From NCBI RefSeq assembly GCF_020622355.1, contig NZ_WHVL01000001.1:620001-684000 (forward strand): a DNA stretch of 64,000 bases. Direction: 5' to 3'. The position numbers were made by a program, and so were the translations under genes. Shown here one piece after another: positions 7,901-15,844 of the stretch. The notes beneath the pieces are model-generated. The model did no database searches. It saw only the letters and a list, made by a program, of their open reading frames with translations, and was not told the DNA's origin. The stretch's first letter is position 1. Each line of letters opens with the position of its first letter. This DNA comes from Vreelandella malpeensis (lineage in GTDB: Bacteria > Pseudomonadota > Gammaproteobacteria > Pseudomonadales > Halomonadaceae).

Positions 7901-9808
7901 GGCACCATTGCGCAGCAGCCCGCTCAGCGCACCGCCATCGTCGCCCAGCACGCCGGAGAGCAGGCTGCCCAGCACTTCCTGGTCATCGAGCAGTGCAGAG
8001 AGGAGGCTATTGAGCACGCTGCCTTGGACCAGCAAGCCACCTACCAGCCCCTCCTCGGCTAGTAGAAGGTTCAAGAGCCCATTTTCGGCCAATGCGCTTC
8101 CCAGTGCTCCGTCGCTTGCCAGCAACCCGCCAATCAGCCCTTGCTCGGTGAGCGTTCCAGCAATCAGGCTGCCGTCACCCAGCAGCGTTTGTAGAAGCGC
8201 ATCGAGCTGGCCATCTTCACCGATCAGCCCTTCCATGGTTCCGGCAAGCCCTAGCCCCGCCAACACGCCACCCAACAGGCCGTCCTGAAGCAGGTTGGTG
8301 ATGCTGTCGGTAGCGTAATCCACCTGCAGGCCGATGGCGTCGAATACCGCTTCCGACAGTCCTTCCCCGAGCAGTGGCGCGATAACCGGGTCGAGCAGCA
8401 CCCCCAGTTGGTCGGCCACTTCACCCACCAGCCCATCGAGTTCGTCCAGGCCATTGGGGTCATCGGGTGTGAACTCGCGGCCCAGGAGCGGGCTCAAGGC
8501 ATCGTTCAACAGGTCCCTCAAGCCTTCCGTGCTATCCACCAAGTCACTGAGCAAACCTGCTTCGATACCCAACGTGGTTTCGAGGCTGCCCAGTAGAGCG
8601 GCTACCGCTGCTTGAGCTGGATCTAGTAGTCCATCGCCATCGGCGTCTGCATCCGCATCCGCATCGGCATCGGCATCGGCATCGGCATCGGCATCGGCAT
8701 CTGCATCTGCGTCTGCATCGGCATCTGCGTCGGCGTCTGCATCTGCATCTGCATCTGCATCGGCATCGGCATCAGCATCGGCATCGGCATCGGCATCGGC
8801 ATCCGCGTCTGCATCGGCGTCAGCATCCGCGTCTGCATCTGCATCCGCGTCTGCATCGGCATCGGCATCTGCATCTGCGTCTGCATCCGCGTCTGCATCG
8901 GCATCGGCATCGGCATCGGCATCGGCATCTGCATCTGCATCTGCGTCGGCGTCTGCATCCGCATCTGCATCCGCATCGGCGTCTGCGTCTGCATCCGCGT
9001 CTGCATCCGCGTCCGCATCGGCATCTGCATCTGCATCGGCATCCGCATCGGCGTCTGCATCCGCATCCGCGTCCGCATCGGCATCTGCATCTGCATCGGC
9101 ATCCGCATCGGCGTCTGCATCGGCGTCTGCATCCGCATCGGCGTCTGCATCCGCGTCGGCGTCTGCATCGGCGTCCGCATCTGCATCGGCGTCCGCGTCC
9201 GCGTCTGCATCTGCATCTGCATCAGCGTCTGCATCTGCATCCGCGTCGGCATCGGCATCGGCATCGGCATCGGCATCGGCATCGCCGTCATCAGGATCAT
9301 CAGGATCTATCGGATCGCCAACACCAGGCTCATCGGGATCATTCGGATCTCCGACGCCGGGCTGGGTGGAGTCGGCGGGGCTGTCATCGCTGGAGGAGGA
9401 GTTCGCGGCCACTGCAGCACCGGCAACGCCGAGCGCCGCCAACGGGAACACCCAGGGGGGGATGCCGCCGCCGCCAGCAGCCATGGCCTCCTCGTTCACT
9501 TCGGCAAAGGCGAACTCCTGCCAAGGTGTCTGGTACTGGCCCAGCCAGAGCACGCCGTTGGCATCCTCGAGAACCAATTCGCTGCGCATGCCGTCGACTT
9601 GAACGAAGAAATCGGCGAGCACGATCTGCTCGCCGTTTTGCAGCGTGACCACAAGGTCCATGCCCGACTGGCTGAACGCGGCGATCTCTTCAGGACCTAC
9701 GGGAAGAGTCACGGTGCTGGGGGCGTCGAGCGTGACAACTCCGGCCCATGCCTCTTCGGTGGTCTGGCTGGAGGCTTTACCGGTGATGGCGATCGTTTCG
9801 TTGTTCAT
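4928..9808 (-). CDS. Giant BapA/LapF-prefix surface protein with Asp-Ala stalk and Gly-Leu-Leu repeats
   Basis: A 1,626-residue protein likely exported by the adjacent type I system and acting in adhesion or biofilm. Residues about 1-110 resemble the BapA/Bap/LapF prefix domain (MDLVVTLQNGEQIVLADFFV, LVLEDANGVLWLGQY). A Gly/Ala-rich segment and a hydrophobic stretch (WVFPLAALGVAGAAVAA, about 125-141) follow, then acidic DPDD motifs, about 109 Asp-Ala dipeptides (about 175-393), and more than 1,000 residues of irregular repeats built on GLL, LLG and GGLL. The last about 130 residues are acidic and non-repetitive. I see no Ig-like domains, no RTX nonapeptides (GGxGxD) and no LapG-type cleavage motif that I can name. 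The start has AAGGTG ahead of ATG, and the gene begins 35 bases after the OmpA-like gene. Export by the neighbour machine is inferred from position and prefix domain. Confidence 0.85.
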   Translation of the reverse strand: MNNETIAITGKASSQTTEEAWAGVVTLDAPSTVTLPVGPEEIAAFSQSGMDLVVTLQNGEQIVLADFFVQVDGMRSELVLEDANGVLWLGQYQTPWQEFAFAEVNEEAMAAGGGGIPPWVFPLAALGVAGAAVAANSSSSDDSPADSTQPGVGDPNDPDEPGVGDPIDPDDPDDGDADADADADADADADADADADADADADADADADADADADADADADADADADADADADADADADADADADADADADADADADADADADADADADADADADADADADADADADADADADADADADADADADADADADADADADADADADADADADADADADADADADADADADADADADADADADADADADADADADADADADADADADADADADADGDGLLDPAQAAVAALLGSLETTLGIEAGLLSDLVDSTEGLRDLLNDALSPLLGREFTPDDPNGLDELDGLVGEVADQLGVLLDPVIAPLLGEGLSEAVFDAIGLQVDYATDSITNLLQDGLLGGVLAGLGLAGTMEGLIGEDGQLDALLQTLLGDGSLIAGTLTEQGLIGGLLASDGALGSALAENGLLNLLLAEEGLVGGLLVQGSVLNSLLSALLDDQEVLGSLLSGVLGDDGGALSGLLRNGAMEGLLDESGLLAMILGSQGVLGEVIDTLEVSLGELAASLGLDLGDLLGGELLPGLLNEGGAVDSLLEALVGEGSIVTQLLGTEGAGGAVAGELLGAEGPLATLLDSLVGEAGLLTALLGDSGLDGDLTSELLDGLLGEDGLLAGLLGEGGPLDGLFGDADLLDGLLGDQGLLAGLVNGQLGSGGLLDGVALDNTVFLNELLDSIVGPTGLLAGLSISAEVALELQAELLANLLGPDGLLAGVLGEGSPLGTSLGEAGIIATLLGEDGVVDNLLETLLGDGGLLAGVDLGEGAGLLGALLEPLIGEQGLLVALLGDGALDGDLVTDLLDGLLGPNGLLSGLLGGDGALNGLLGGDTLDSVLGESGLIATVLAPLTAPGGLLGGLGEADLLGGAGGLLGETGLVGSVLDTVAGPDGLLSGLLGGASVEAGQVDGLLQGLLGETGLLAGLLDGQGLEGESLLDGLLGEQGPLASLVNGLLGSGGLLDGVALDDTVFLNELLDSIVGPTGLLAGLSISAEVALELQTELMANLLGPDGLLAGVLGEGSPLGTSLGEAGIIATLLGEDGIVDNLLETLLGDGGLLAGVDVGEGAGLLGALLDPLIGEQGLLVALLGDGALDGDLVTDLLDGLLGPNGLLAGLLGADGALNGLLGDGDGELFSNLLGEGGLVTTVLAPLTAPDGLLGGLGEADLLGGESGLLGETGLVGSVLASVAGPQGLLSGLLGGAVIGESDAAGLLDSLLGETGLVASLLGEQGLLAGQLPATLNEESAGDLLTSLLGEQGLIGDLFGGQGLLAGGGLGESDTVAQTLDNLLGGLLGDGGALSNVLEVVSDNDSLLEGLLGEDSLVGGLIGDGGLLGSILDGLGLGGLLPGLPIFGLALSDEGQDAAFSMADNGELGESVPSAGDDEGAFIESGAGIELVEELLQSPSPFEMSLQEEEIAELIDDQSEAESMPVDSALEVENDPIEPIDAVVELNVSERDVLNSEFEQQQIL
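5750..7385. repeat. Tandem duplication of about 0.9 kb inside the adhesin gene
   Basis: Two nearly identical segments, about 5750-6490 and about 6645-7385, lie 891-900 bases apart. They encode the same series of blocks, for example DDTVFLNELLDSIVGPTGLL against DNTVFLNELLDSIVGPTGLL, and SPLGTSLGEAGIIATLLGED in both. The offset is 891 bases over the centre (anchor sites 6281/7172 and 6411/7302) and 900 near the left end, so a few codons have been gained or lost. The repeat keeps the frame, so copy number could change without destroying the protein. Outer limits are approximate. Confidence 0.85.
8629..9286. repeat. In-frame hexanucleotide repeat encoding about 109 Asp-Ala units
   Basis: On the minus strand the pattern is GA(C/T)GC(N), read as Asp-Ala for about 219 residues without interruption. 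Third positions vary (GCC, GCA, GCG, mixed with GAT and GAC), and stretches of identical hexamers alternate with mixed ones, as expected from past slippage and recombination. The unit of six keeps the reading frame, so changes in number would lengthen or shorten a flexible, highly acidic stalk between the prefix domain and the Gly-Leu-Leu region. Confidence 0.95.
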
Positions 9809-9843
9809 GATTCACCTTTGCTGTACTTGACCGAAGGCCAGGG

Positions 9844-10680
9844 CTATAGCGACCCGCTAAGCGAAATATCAACGCGCCGATCCGGCGCCAGACAGGTTTT
9901 CAGAGCCTCTCCCTCAACCCCATCGCAGGAGGCAATAGGCTGGCTGCTGCCTCGGCCCACCGGGGTGATCAAAGAAGGAGAAACACCGAATTGGCCGAGT
10001 GCTGCGGCTACCGATTCGGCGCGGCGCTGTGACAGGGTCATGTTGTAGGCGGGGTTGCCGATCCGGTCGGCATGACCGATCACCGAGACCGCTGATGGAG
10101 TACCCCGCTGCTGTACGGCAGTGGCGACCTCGCGGATCGCCTCTTGCCCCGCCGGTGAAATCGTGGCGCTATCGAAGCCGAACAGCAGGTCGGCGGAGAG
10201 ACTGTAGCCGGTGGGTTTTTGTTCATCATAGAGTCGTTCGCACTGGGGCCGGCGCCACTGCGTGCCGGCAAGGCGCTCCTGAGCGAACGAGACGCGGTAC
10301 TGACAGACCAGCACGTCGTCATCGGTCAGCGCGAGGTCGATGTTGTAGAGCCAGTGATCGTCCTGGTAGGTCGATCCCGCTTCGTTGGGAGGACCGATCA
10401 AGGCAACGATGTCCGGTTTGCTCAATCGGCCAATGCCTTCTTCAACCCGGGCGAGCTCTGCCACCGGCACGGTGACGCCGAGGCGGATGAAGACGCCATC
10501 GAGGGCGCTGAAATCTTCGCTGACATCGTTGAATTCGTAAGCCATCGTCAAGGGAGTCAAGAACATCCCCGAAAGCAGAAGGTACGCCGAAAGGCGCGCG
10601 AACGATCTTCGCTTACGCATGGCGTAGAGCGATTCTTTAGACGAGAGAAAAAACGCTACTGGCCGACCGGACATTCCCAT
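9844..10680 (-). CDS. OmpA-family C-terminal domain protein of the adhesin locus
   Basis: An envelope protein with a peptidoglycan-binding OmpA-like domain in its C-terminal half: a strand with FGFDSATISPAGQEAI, then VSVIGHADRIGNPAYNMTLS, QRRAESVAAAL and a final DRRVDISL. The N-terminal half has two Cys (VCQYRV, QCERLY) and resembles no domain I can name; its IGRLSKPDIVALIGPP recalls the SmpA/OmlA fold. A hydrophobic signal segment lies at FARLSAYLLLSGMFLTPLT. Two starts are possible: ATG at 10680, preceded by AAGGGG at good spacing, gives a long 30-residue n-region; ATG at 10620 gives an ordinary signal peptide but a poor ribosome site. I keep 10680 because of the ribosome site. It is upstream of and co-directional with the adhesin, so the product may anchor or help export it. 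Confidence 0.8.
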   Translation of the reverse strand: MGMSGRPVAFFLSSKESLYAMRKRRSFARLSAYLLLSGMFLTPLTMAYEFNDVSEDFSALDGVFIRLGVTVPVAELARVEEGIGRLSKPDIVALIGPPNEAGSTYQDDHWLYNIDLALTDDDVLVCQYRVSFAQERLAGTQWRRPQCERLYDEQKPTGYSLSADLLFGFDSATISPAGQEAIREVATAVQQRGTPSAVSVIGHADRIGNPAYNMTLSQRRAESVAAALGQFGVSPSLITPVGRGSSQPIASCDGVEGEALKTCLAPDRRVDISLSGSL

Positions 10681-11173
10681 GATGCACCCCTTATTTAAAC
10701 TGCGTGTCGATGACTGCGTTGTTTAAACAGCTGGCAAGGCGCCGGATCGCCGATGCGACGCCGGAAAAATGTCATTCGAATAGACGTTCTATACGCGTTA
10801 TTTTATTGGGCGCGGAGATGTCATTACGTCCAGCGCCGGTGCCGACTGCATCTGTAGCCAGATACGCGCCGGCGCCACACGGCAGGTAAAACGGTATTCA
10901 CCGCGCACAAATCGTTTAAAATGGCTCTTGCACTAATTATCGACCCATTAGCTTATTAACTTTTGTTTTTACCGGTCGCTAGATACGTTAACGGCTTAAT
11001 AAAGAAAATGCTAAACAAAATTTATTTTGTACTTAAAGGAACATAGGGCAGATTTTCAAAGATAGGCAAATAGAAAACTTTGAACTTTTGTAAATAAATT
11101 TTAATTATTTTTTTCTTACATCAAAAAAAAGCCAAAGGACAATACGTTAAGGGCTTTATCGAACGCTCGATAT
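10681..11173. other. AT-rich intergenic region upstream of the OmpA-adhesin genes
   Basis: About 490 bases without a credible gene. The half from 10890 to 11170 is strongly AT-rich with homopolymer runs (ATTATTTTTTTC, TCAAAAAAAAG). TTTAAAC appears near 10694 and within the palindrome GTTTAAAC near 10720, and CGTTTAAAA near 10912. A 15-base near-repeat, ATACGTTAA(C/G)GGCTT, occurs at about 10983 and about 11142. The region must hold the promoter of the minus-strand OmpA-adhesin unit and looks like a large regulatory region, but no clear promoter or named operator was identified. Confidence 0.6.
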
Positions 11174-11208
11174 AAAAAAGACCGGAGGCGTTTAGCACGC
11201 CTCCGGTC
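11174..11208 (-). terminator. Rho-independent terminator of the scpAB-rluB operon
   Basis: A 12-bp perfect stem (11180-11191 with 11197-11208) and a five-base loop are followed on the minus strand by TTTTTT. It lies about 35 bases past the rluB stop. Confidence 0.92.
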
Positions 11209-11243
11209 CGAAGGTAGAGTTGAATGCGAGGACTGCTGCGCTG

Positions 11244-12119
11244 TCAGCGCCGCTTGGGCTTGCGCATTGCCTGCACCGGGCGACGCTTGTGCTTGTCGCG
11301 GCTCCAGCGATTCTTCTCGTCCGGGGTGAGCTCGGGTACCTTGCGCGTCTCGAGCTGGGCAAGGGTCGCCAGGTCGTCGATCTCATCCTGGGTGAGCTCG
11401 ATCCACTCGCCGGCCTTGGCGCGCTTGTCGAGGAAGATATTGCCGTAGCGCACGCGCTTCAGGCGGCTGACGGTCAGCCCTTGGGACTCCCAAAGGCGGC
11501 GAACTTCGCGGTTGCGGCCTTCGAGGATCACCACGTGGAACCAGGTGTTGATGCCTTCACCGCCGAACTCCTGCACGTCGGTGAAGCGCGCCGGGCCATC
11601 TTCGAGCATCACGCCGTCAACCATCGCCTTGACATGCTCGAGCTTGACGTCGCCCATGACGCGCACCGCGTACTCGCGCTCCACCTGAGTGGAGGGGTGC
11701 ATCAGGCGGTTGGCGAGCTCGCCGTCGGTGGTGAACAGCAAAAGGCCGCTGGTGTTGATGTCCAGGCGCCCGATCGCGATCCAGCGCTCGCCTTTCAGGC
11801 GCGGCAGGCGTTCGAACACCGTGCGCCGCCCTTCCGGGTCCTTGCGGGTGCACAGCTCGCCTTCGGGCTTGTTGTACATCAGCACCCGGCGCGGCACTTC
11901 GGCTTCCGGGCGCAGCGAAATCGGCCGGTCGTCGAGGCTGACGCGGTCGCGCTCCTCGACCCGGTCGCCGAGCTTGGCGACCTGGCCGTTGACCTTGACG
12001 CGGCCGTCGCTGATCACGGCTTCCATCTCGCGGCGGGAGCCGAAACCGGCGCGGGCCAGCACTTTCTGCAGTTTTTCGCTGCCGGGAGGGGGTGTTTGGC
12101 TATTCTGACTCATGGTCAT
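11244..12119 (-). CDS. rluB: 23S rRNA pseudouridine synthase RluB
   Basis: Converts U2605 (E. coli numbering) of 23S rRNA to pseudouridine in the cytoplasm. The protein has an N-terminal S4 RNA-binding domain ([20 protein letters not shown], then VKVNGQVA), the RsuA-type catalytic motif [17 protein letters not shown] with the catalytic Asp, the LMHPS segment, and a basic C-terminal tail ([16 protein letters not shown]). The start at 12119 has GAGG four bases ahead; 12113 is an alternative ATG in the same frame. A longer open frame upstream lies inside scpB and is not used. The gene overlaps the 3' end of scpB by 20 bases, an arrangement seen in many proteobacteria, where scpA, scpB and rluB are linked. 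RluB rather than RsuA is chosen from the context and the basic tail. Confidence 0.93.
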   Translation of the reverse strand: MTMSQNSQTPPPGSEKLQKVLARAGFGSRREMEAVISDGRVKVNGQVAKLGDRVEERDRVSLDDRPISLRPEAEVPRRVLMYNKPEGELCTRKDPEGRRTVFERLPRLKGERWIAIGRLDINTSGLLLFTTDGELANRLMHPSTQVEREYAVRVMGDVKLEHVKAMVDGVMLEDGPARFTDVQEFGGEGINTWFHVVILEGRNREVRRLWESQGLTVSRLKRVRYGNIFLDKRAKAGEWIELTQDEIDDLATLAQLETRKVPELTPDEKNRWSRDKHKRRPVQAMRKPKRR

Positions 12120-12888
12120 CGGACCTCTTTTCTGTCGACGTGGGCGGGTCCTGCTTTTCCGCCGCACGGGCCGCGAGCCGTGCCTCCAGATCGGCAAAGC
12201 TCAGCGGCGGGGTTAACGCCGTCTCGGCGTGGTGTTGGGCGTCGTCGTCGGAGCGCACGCCCGGGTCGGGGGGCGCATCCTGCCCGGTTTCCGGCGGCGC
12301 GTCCAGTGCCTCGCCACGATTTTTGTCGGCGGCGAACGCCTCATCGTCGATGGAGAGCTCCTCCTGACTCGAAAGCTCGTGCATCGGCGGCAACGCGTTC
12401 AACGTCTTGAGGCCGAAGTCATCGAGAAAGCCGCGAGTGGTGGCATAGACCGCCGGTCGGCCGGGCACGTCGCGGTGGCCGACCACGCGAATCCAGCCGC
12501 GCTCCATCAACGTGCGAATGATCGAACTCGATACGCTCACCCCGCGCACCTCCTCGATATCACCCCGGGTGACCGGCTGGCGGTAGGCGATCAGTGCCAG
12601 GGTCTCGAGAAGCGCCCGAGAGTAGCGCTGCGGGCGCTCGTCCCAGAGCCGCGATACCCATTGCGACAGACGCGGGCGAATGCGCAGCTGAAACCCGGAG
12701 GCGCTCTCCACGAGCTCCAGCGACCCGGCAGCATGGCGCTCGGAAAGCCGGCCCAGCGCTTCGCGCAGGCTGCGCGGCCCGGGGCTCTCGCCGTCCAGAA
12801 ACAGGGTTTCCAGGCGCTCGACGCTCAAGGGCTCACCGGCGGCGAGCAGGGCGGCTTCGATGATGTCGTCCAAAGGGGGGCTGTTCAC
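12100..12888 (-). CDS. scpB: Segregation and condensation protein B
   Basis: Partner of ScpA in the SMC-ScpAB condensin, which compacts and separates chromosomes. It has 262 residues with two winged-helix domains: [20 protein letters not shown] at the N-terminus and [20 protein letters not shown] in the centre, followed by [20 protein letters not shown], the signature loop of the family. The C-terminal 70 residues are acidic and Pro/Asp-rich and go beyond the conserved core (family members are often near 180-220). The ATG overlaps the scpA stop by four bases. It is the middle gene of scpA-scpB-rluB. Condensin of the SMC type in place of MukBEF fits a Pseudomonas- or Halomonas-like organism. 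Confidence 0.94.
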   Translation of the reverse strand: MNSPPLDDIIEAALLAAGEPLSVERLETLFLDGESPGPRSLREALGRLSERHAAGSLELVESASGFQLRIRPRLSQWVSRLWDERPQRYSRALLETLALIAYRQPVTRGDIEEVRGVSVSSSIIRTLMERGWIRVVGHRDVPGRPAVYATTRGFLDDFGLKTLNALPPMHELSSQEELSIDDEAFAADKNRGEALDAPPETGQDAPPDPGVRSDDDAQHHAETALTPPLSFADLEARLAARAAEKQDPPTSTEKRSDDHESE

Positions 12889-13913
12889 GGCTCGTCCTCG
12901 CCGGGGTCGTCGGTATCGAAAGAAGCGTCAGTGTCGAAATAAGCGTCGGTGTCGAAAGAAGCATCGACGTCTTCGAAGGCGTCGCTTTCCTGCTCCTCAA
13001 AAGCGAAAGCGCTCTCTTCGTCGGCCAGTGCCGCCGGCCTTGCGCGCACGTGAATCGGCGAGAGCGGCGCATTCTGCACGATCTCGATCATCGCCTCCTT
13101 GGCAAGCTCGAGAATCGCCATGAAGGTGACCACCACGCCGCCGCGTCCCTCCTCAAGCGTGAACAACGCCTCGAACGGCGTGTAGCGTCCTTGGGCCTCG
13201 TCGCCGGCCAGGATCTCCATGATCTTGAGCATGCGCTCGCGGGTCGAGAGTACCTCGCGGCTGATCTGGTGGCTCTGGGTCAGCTCAGAGCGCTTGAGAA
13301 TTCCTGAAAGCGCGCCGAGCAGTTCGTCGAGCTCGACGTCCGGGTGGATCACACGGGTCTCGATCGGCGGAAGCCCGGCCTGCACGCTGAACCAGTCGCG
13401 CCCCACCCGGGGCAGCGTATCCAGCGTCTCGGCAGCCTCTTTCAGCCGCTCGTACTCCTGCAACCGCCGGATCAGCTCGGCGCGCGGGTCCTCCTCCTCC
13501 TCGCCTTCGGCCTTGGGCGGTCGCGGCAACAGCGTGCGCGACTTGATCTCGGCGAGCATCGCGGCCATCAAGAGGTACTCCCCGGCAAGCTCGATCTGCA
13601 TCGCCTTCATCAGCTCCACGTACTCGATGTACTGATGGGTGATGGCGGCGACATTGATCGCGAGGATGTCCAGGTTCTGGCGACGAATCAGGTAGAGCAG
13701 CAGATCCAGCGGTCCCTCGAAGGTCTCGAGAAATACCTTCAGCGCCTCCGGTGGAATGTAGAGATCCTCGGGGAGCTTCGTGATCGGCTCATCGAACAGC
13801 CGCCCGAGCGCCTCCACCATCGGCTCTTCGATGGCGGATTCGATTTCGTTGGCGGGGTCGAGCGTCTCACTCACGCGGGGGGATTCCTCGTCGGCTCGCA
13901 GGCGGTGGTTCAA
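12885..13913 (-). CDS. scpA: Segregation and condensation protein A (kleisin)
   Basis: Kleisin that bridges SMC heads and binds ScpB. The core is clear: FLETFEGPLDLLLYLIRRQN, DILAINVAAITHQYIEYVEL, AGEYLLMAAMLAEIKSRTLL, and a C-terminal winged helix (VTFMAILELAKEAMIEIVQN). It has 342 residues; the family is usually 250-290. The excess is an acidic N-terminus of about 50 residues and an acidic C-terminal tail with three copies of a six-residue unit (ASFDTD-type). The ATG at 13913 gives the full N-terminus; the exact start is not fixed by a strong ribosome site. It is the first gene of the operon and is separated from radD by 27 bases. Confidence 0.93.
   Translation of the reverse strand: MNHRLRADEESPRVSETLDPANEIESAIEEPMVEALGRLFDEPITKLPEDLYIPPEALKVFLETFEGPLDLLLYLIRRQNLDILAINVAAITHQYIEYVELMKAMQIELAGEYLLMAAMLAEIKSRTLLPRPPKAEGEEEEDPRAELIRRLQEYERLKEAAETLDTLPRVGRDWFSVQAGLPPIETRVIHPDVELDELLGALSGILKRSELTQSHQISREVLSTRERMLKIMEILAGDEAQGRYTPFEALFTLEEGRGGVVVTFMAILELAKEAMIEIVQNAPLSPIHVRARPAALADEESAFAFEEQESDAFEDVDASFDTDAYFDTDASFDTDDPGEDEP
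12909..12962. repeat. Three 18-bp tandem repeats in the 3' end of scpA
   Basis: Units at 12909-12926, 12927-12944 and 12945-12962 differ by one or two bases and encode ASFDTD/AYFDTD in the acidic tail of ScpA. The unit is a multiple of three, so changes in number stay in frame. Confidence 0.9.
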
Positions 13914-13940
13914 TCAGGTGTCAGTGTAACAGCGCCGGGC

Positions 13941-15731
13941 TCAGGGGGCATCGCCGCCGGCATCGGCCGCCTTGCGAAAGCGCCCCTGGTAGTCGAAGAG
14001 CTTGTCGCGCAGCTGCCAGTGTCGCCCCACCTTGCGCCCGACCACGAAGTCCGGCCGGCGCAGCCGCTGACGCTGCCCCACCACCTCCTCGGCGCTGGCA
14101 GGCTTCCACTCGATGCCCGGCGCGCGGGCGTGGTCCTTCAGAAAGGCGTGGTAGAAGGCGTGGCGCTGAGCGCCGGTCTCGAGCGCAAACCACTCGGAAA
14201 GGCTTTCGCCATCCTCATCATGATAGGTGACCTTGAGCCGGGGAAGCCCGCGCCCGTTGACGGTAGCGACGAGCTCCATACCGCTGACCCGCAGCACCTT
14301 GGCATCCTTGAGCTTCAACGCGTCCTTGAGCTTGTCGTCGGCGTCGACCAGCAGCGCCTGGCAGCCGTGGCAGCGTCGTGCGGCGATGTCGTTCTCCGCG
14401 CCGCACTGATCGCACACCTTGAAGCGAAAGCGAAAGTCGCACTGCACGCGCTTGCCCTGATCGCTTTCGACCAGCCCCTGGCAGCGACGGCCGAAGTGCT
14501 CGAGGACGATCTCGCCGTCGCGCTTGCCCCAGAACAGGTTGGCGTGCTCGCAGGCCGGGCACACCACCTGCACCGGCTCCGAGTCGCTATCGGGCTTGGG
14601 CTCGCCGACCTCCGGCGCATACAGATTCCAGGGGTTGCCGGCGTAGTCGAGCACCAGGCAGTTCTCCTTGCCCGGCGACAGGCGAAGCCCGCGCCCGACG
14701 ATCTGCTGGTAAAGGCTCACCGACTCGGTGGGGCGCAGGATCGCGATCACGTCCACGTGGGGTGCATCGAACCCGGTAGTCAGTACCGAGACGTTGACAA
14801 GATACTTGAGCGCGCGTGCCTTGAACGCATCGATCAGCCGCTCACGCTCCTGGCTATCGGTGTCGCCGGTGATCAGCGCCGCCTCGCCCGCTGGCAGATA
14901 GCCCATGACCTCCTCGGCGTGGGCGACCGTCGCGGCGAAGATCATCACGCCCTGGCGATCTCTGGCCCGTTCGACGATCTGCTCGACGATGCCCGGCGTT
15001 GCGCGGCTTTTCGCCACCACCTCGTTGAGCTCGCGCTCGACGAACTGGCCCGTCGGCGCCGGCACCAGGCGCGAGAAGTCGTAGCCTTCGATGGCCATGT
15101 CCAGGCGCTCGGGCGGGGTCAGGTAGCCTTGCTTGACCATCAGGCGCAGGGGCTGTTCGAACACGCAGTCGGTGAAGAAGCTCTCGGCGTCGCCGCGCAC
15201 CATGCCGTGGTAATGGCGGTGGTAGATGAAGCCCAGGCCCAGCCGATAAGGGGTCGCGGTCAGCCCCAGTATCTTGAGCGACGGATTGTGACGCTTGAGG
15301 TGCGCGATCACCTTCTGGTAGCTCGAGGTCTTCTCCAGCGACACCCGGTGACACTCGTCGATCACCAACAGCGTAAAGTTCTCGTCCGCGAAGGACGCCA
15401 AATTGCGCACCACCGACTGCACCGAGCCGAACACCACCTGACGGCTTGATTCGCGACGCTTGAGCCCGGCGCTGAAGATATCCGCCTCGAGGCCATAGGC
15501 CTGGTACTTGGCGTGGTTCTGCTCGACCAGTTCGCGCACGTGAGCCAGCGCCAGCACGCGGCCCCGGGCCAGGCGGGCAAGCTCGGCGATCACCAGCGAT
15601 TTTCCGCTGCCGGTCGGCAACACCACCACGGCGGGGTCGCTGCCACGGCGAAAATGCTCGACCACGCGAACGACCGCCTGCTGCTGGTAGTCGCGAAGCG
15701 TCGGAAGGGGCGCACAAGCGTTATATAACAA
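13941..15731 (-). CDS. radD: DNA repair helicase-like protein RadD (YejH)
   Basis: Superfamily 2 ATPase that in E. coli assists RecA-dependent recombination and repair. The 596 residues align along the whole length with E. coli RadD as I remember it. Motifs are Q-motif LRDYQQQAV, Walker A LPTGSGKS, motif II DECH ([10 protein letters not shown]), motif III LTATP, and motif [12 protein letters not shown]. Shared stretches are [20 protein letters not shown] and [18 protein letters not shown] text. A C-terminal cysteine region binds zinc ([28 protein letters not shown]). Start: TTG at 15731 with AGGT seven bases ahead; no in-frame ATG exists before the conserved Q-motif. It may follow its own promoter, as the neighbour gene at 15845 is divergent. 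Confidence 0.92.
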   Translation of the reverse strand: MLYNACAPLPTLRDYQQQAVVRVVEHFRRGSDPAVVVLPTGSGKSLVIAELARLARGRVLALAHVRELVEQNHAKYQAYGLEADIFSAGLKRRESSRQVVFGSVQSVVRNLASFADENFTLLVIDECHRVSLEKTSSYQKVIAHLKRHNPSLKILGLTATPYRLGLGFIYHRHYHGMVRGDAESFFTDCVFEQPLRLMVKQGYLTPPERLDMAIEGYDFSRLVPAPTGQFVERELNEVVAKSRATPGIVEQIVERARDRQGVMIFAATVAHAEEVMGYLPAGEAALITGDTDSQERERLIDAFKARALKYLVNVSVLTTGFDAPHVDVIAILRPTESVSLYQQIVGRGLRLSPGKENCLVLDYAGNPWNLYAPEVGEPKPDSDSEPVQVVCPACEHANLFWGKRDGEIVLEHFGRRCQGLVESDQGKRVQCDFRFRFKVCDQCGAENDIAARRCHGCQALLVDADDKLKDALKLKDAKVLRVSGMELVATVNGRGLPRLKVTYHDEDGESLSEWFALETGAQRHAFYHAFLKDHARAPGIEWKPASAEEVVGQRQRLRRPDFVVGRKVGRHWQLRDKLFDYQGRFRKAADAGGDAP

Positions 15732-15844
15732 TGATCAACCTGTTCTTGAACCTTTGAAGAAGGATGCCATCACACGGATAGGGAGCACGGGTTTTAGCTG
15801 AAGTTCACGTCCCCGCCAAGCGGGGAGCACACAAGGAGTATGCC

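Noticed and set aside
8629-9286. Possible CRISPR-like array because of dense repeats
   Set aside because: The repeat unit is six bases with no unique spacers; it is a coding microsatellite.
8623-9300. Minus-strand frame reading as Met-Pro/Met-Gln/Arg-Thr repeats
   Set aside because: This is the hexanucleotide block of the adhesin read in another phase; the Asp-Ala phase is continuous with conserved flanks.
10704-10889. Possible 61-codon gene upstream of the OmpA-like gene
   Set aside because: It lacks a ribosome site and conserved features and lies in the likely promoter region of the minus-strand unit.
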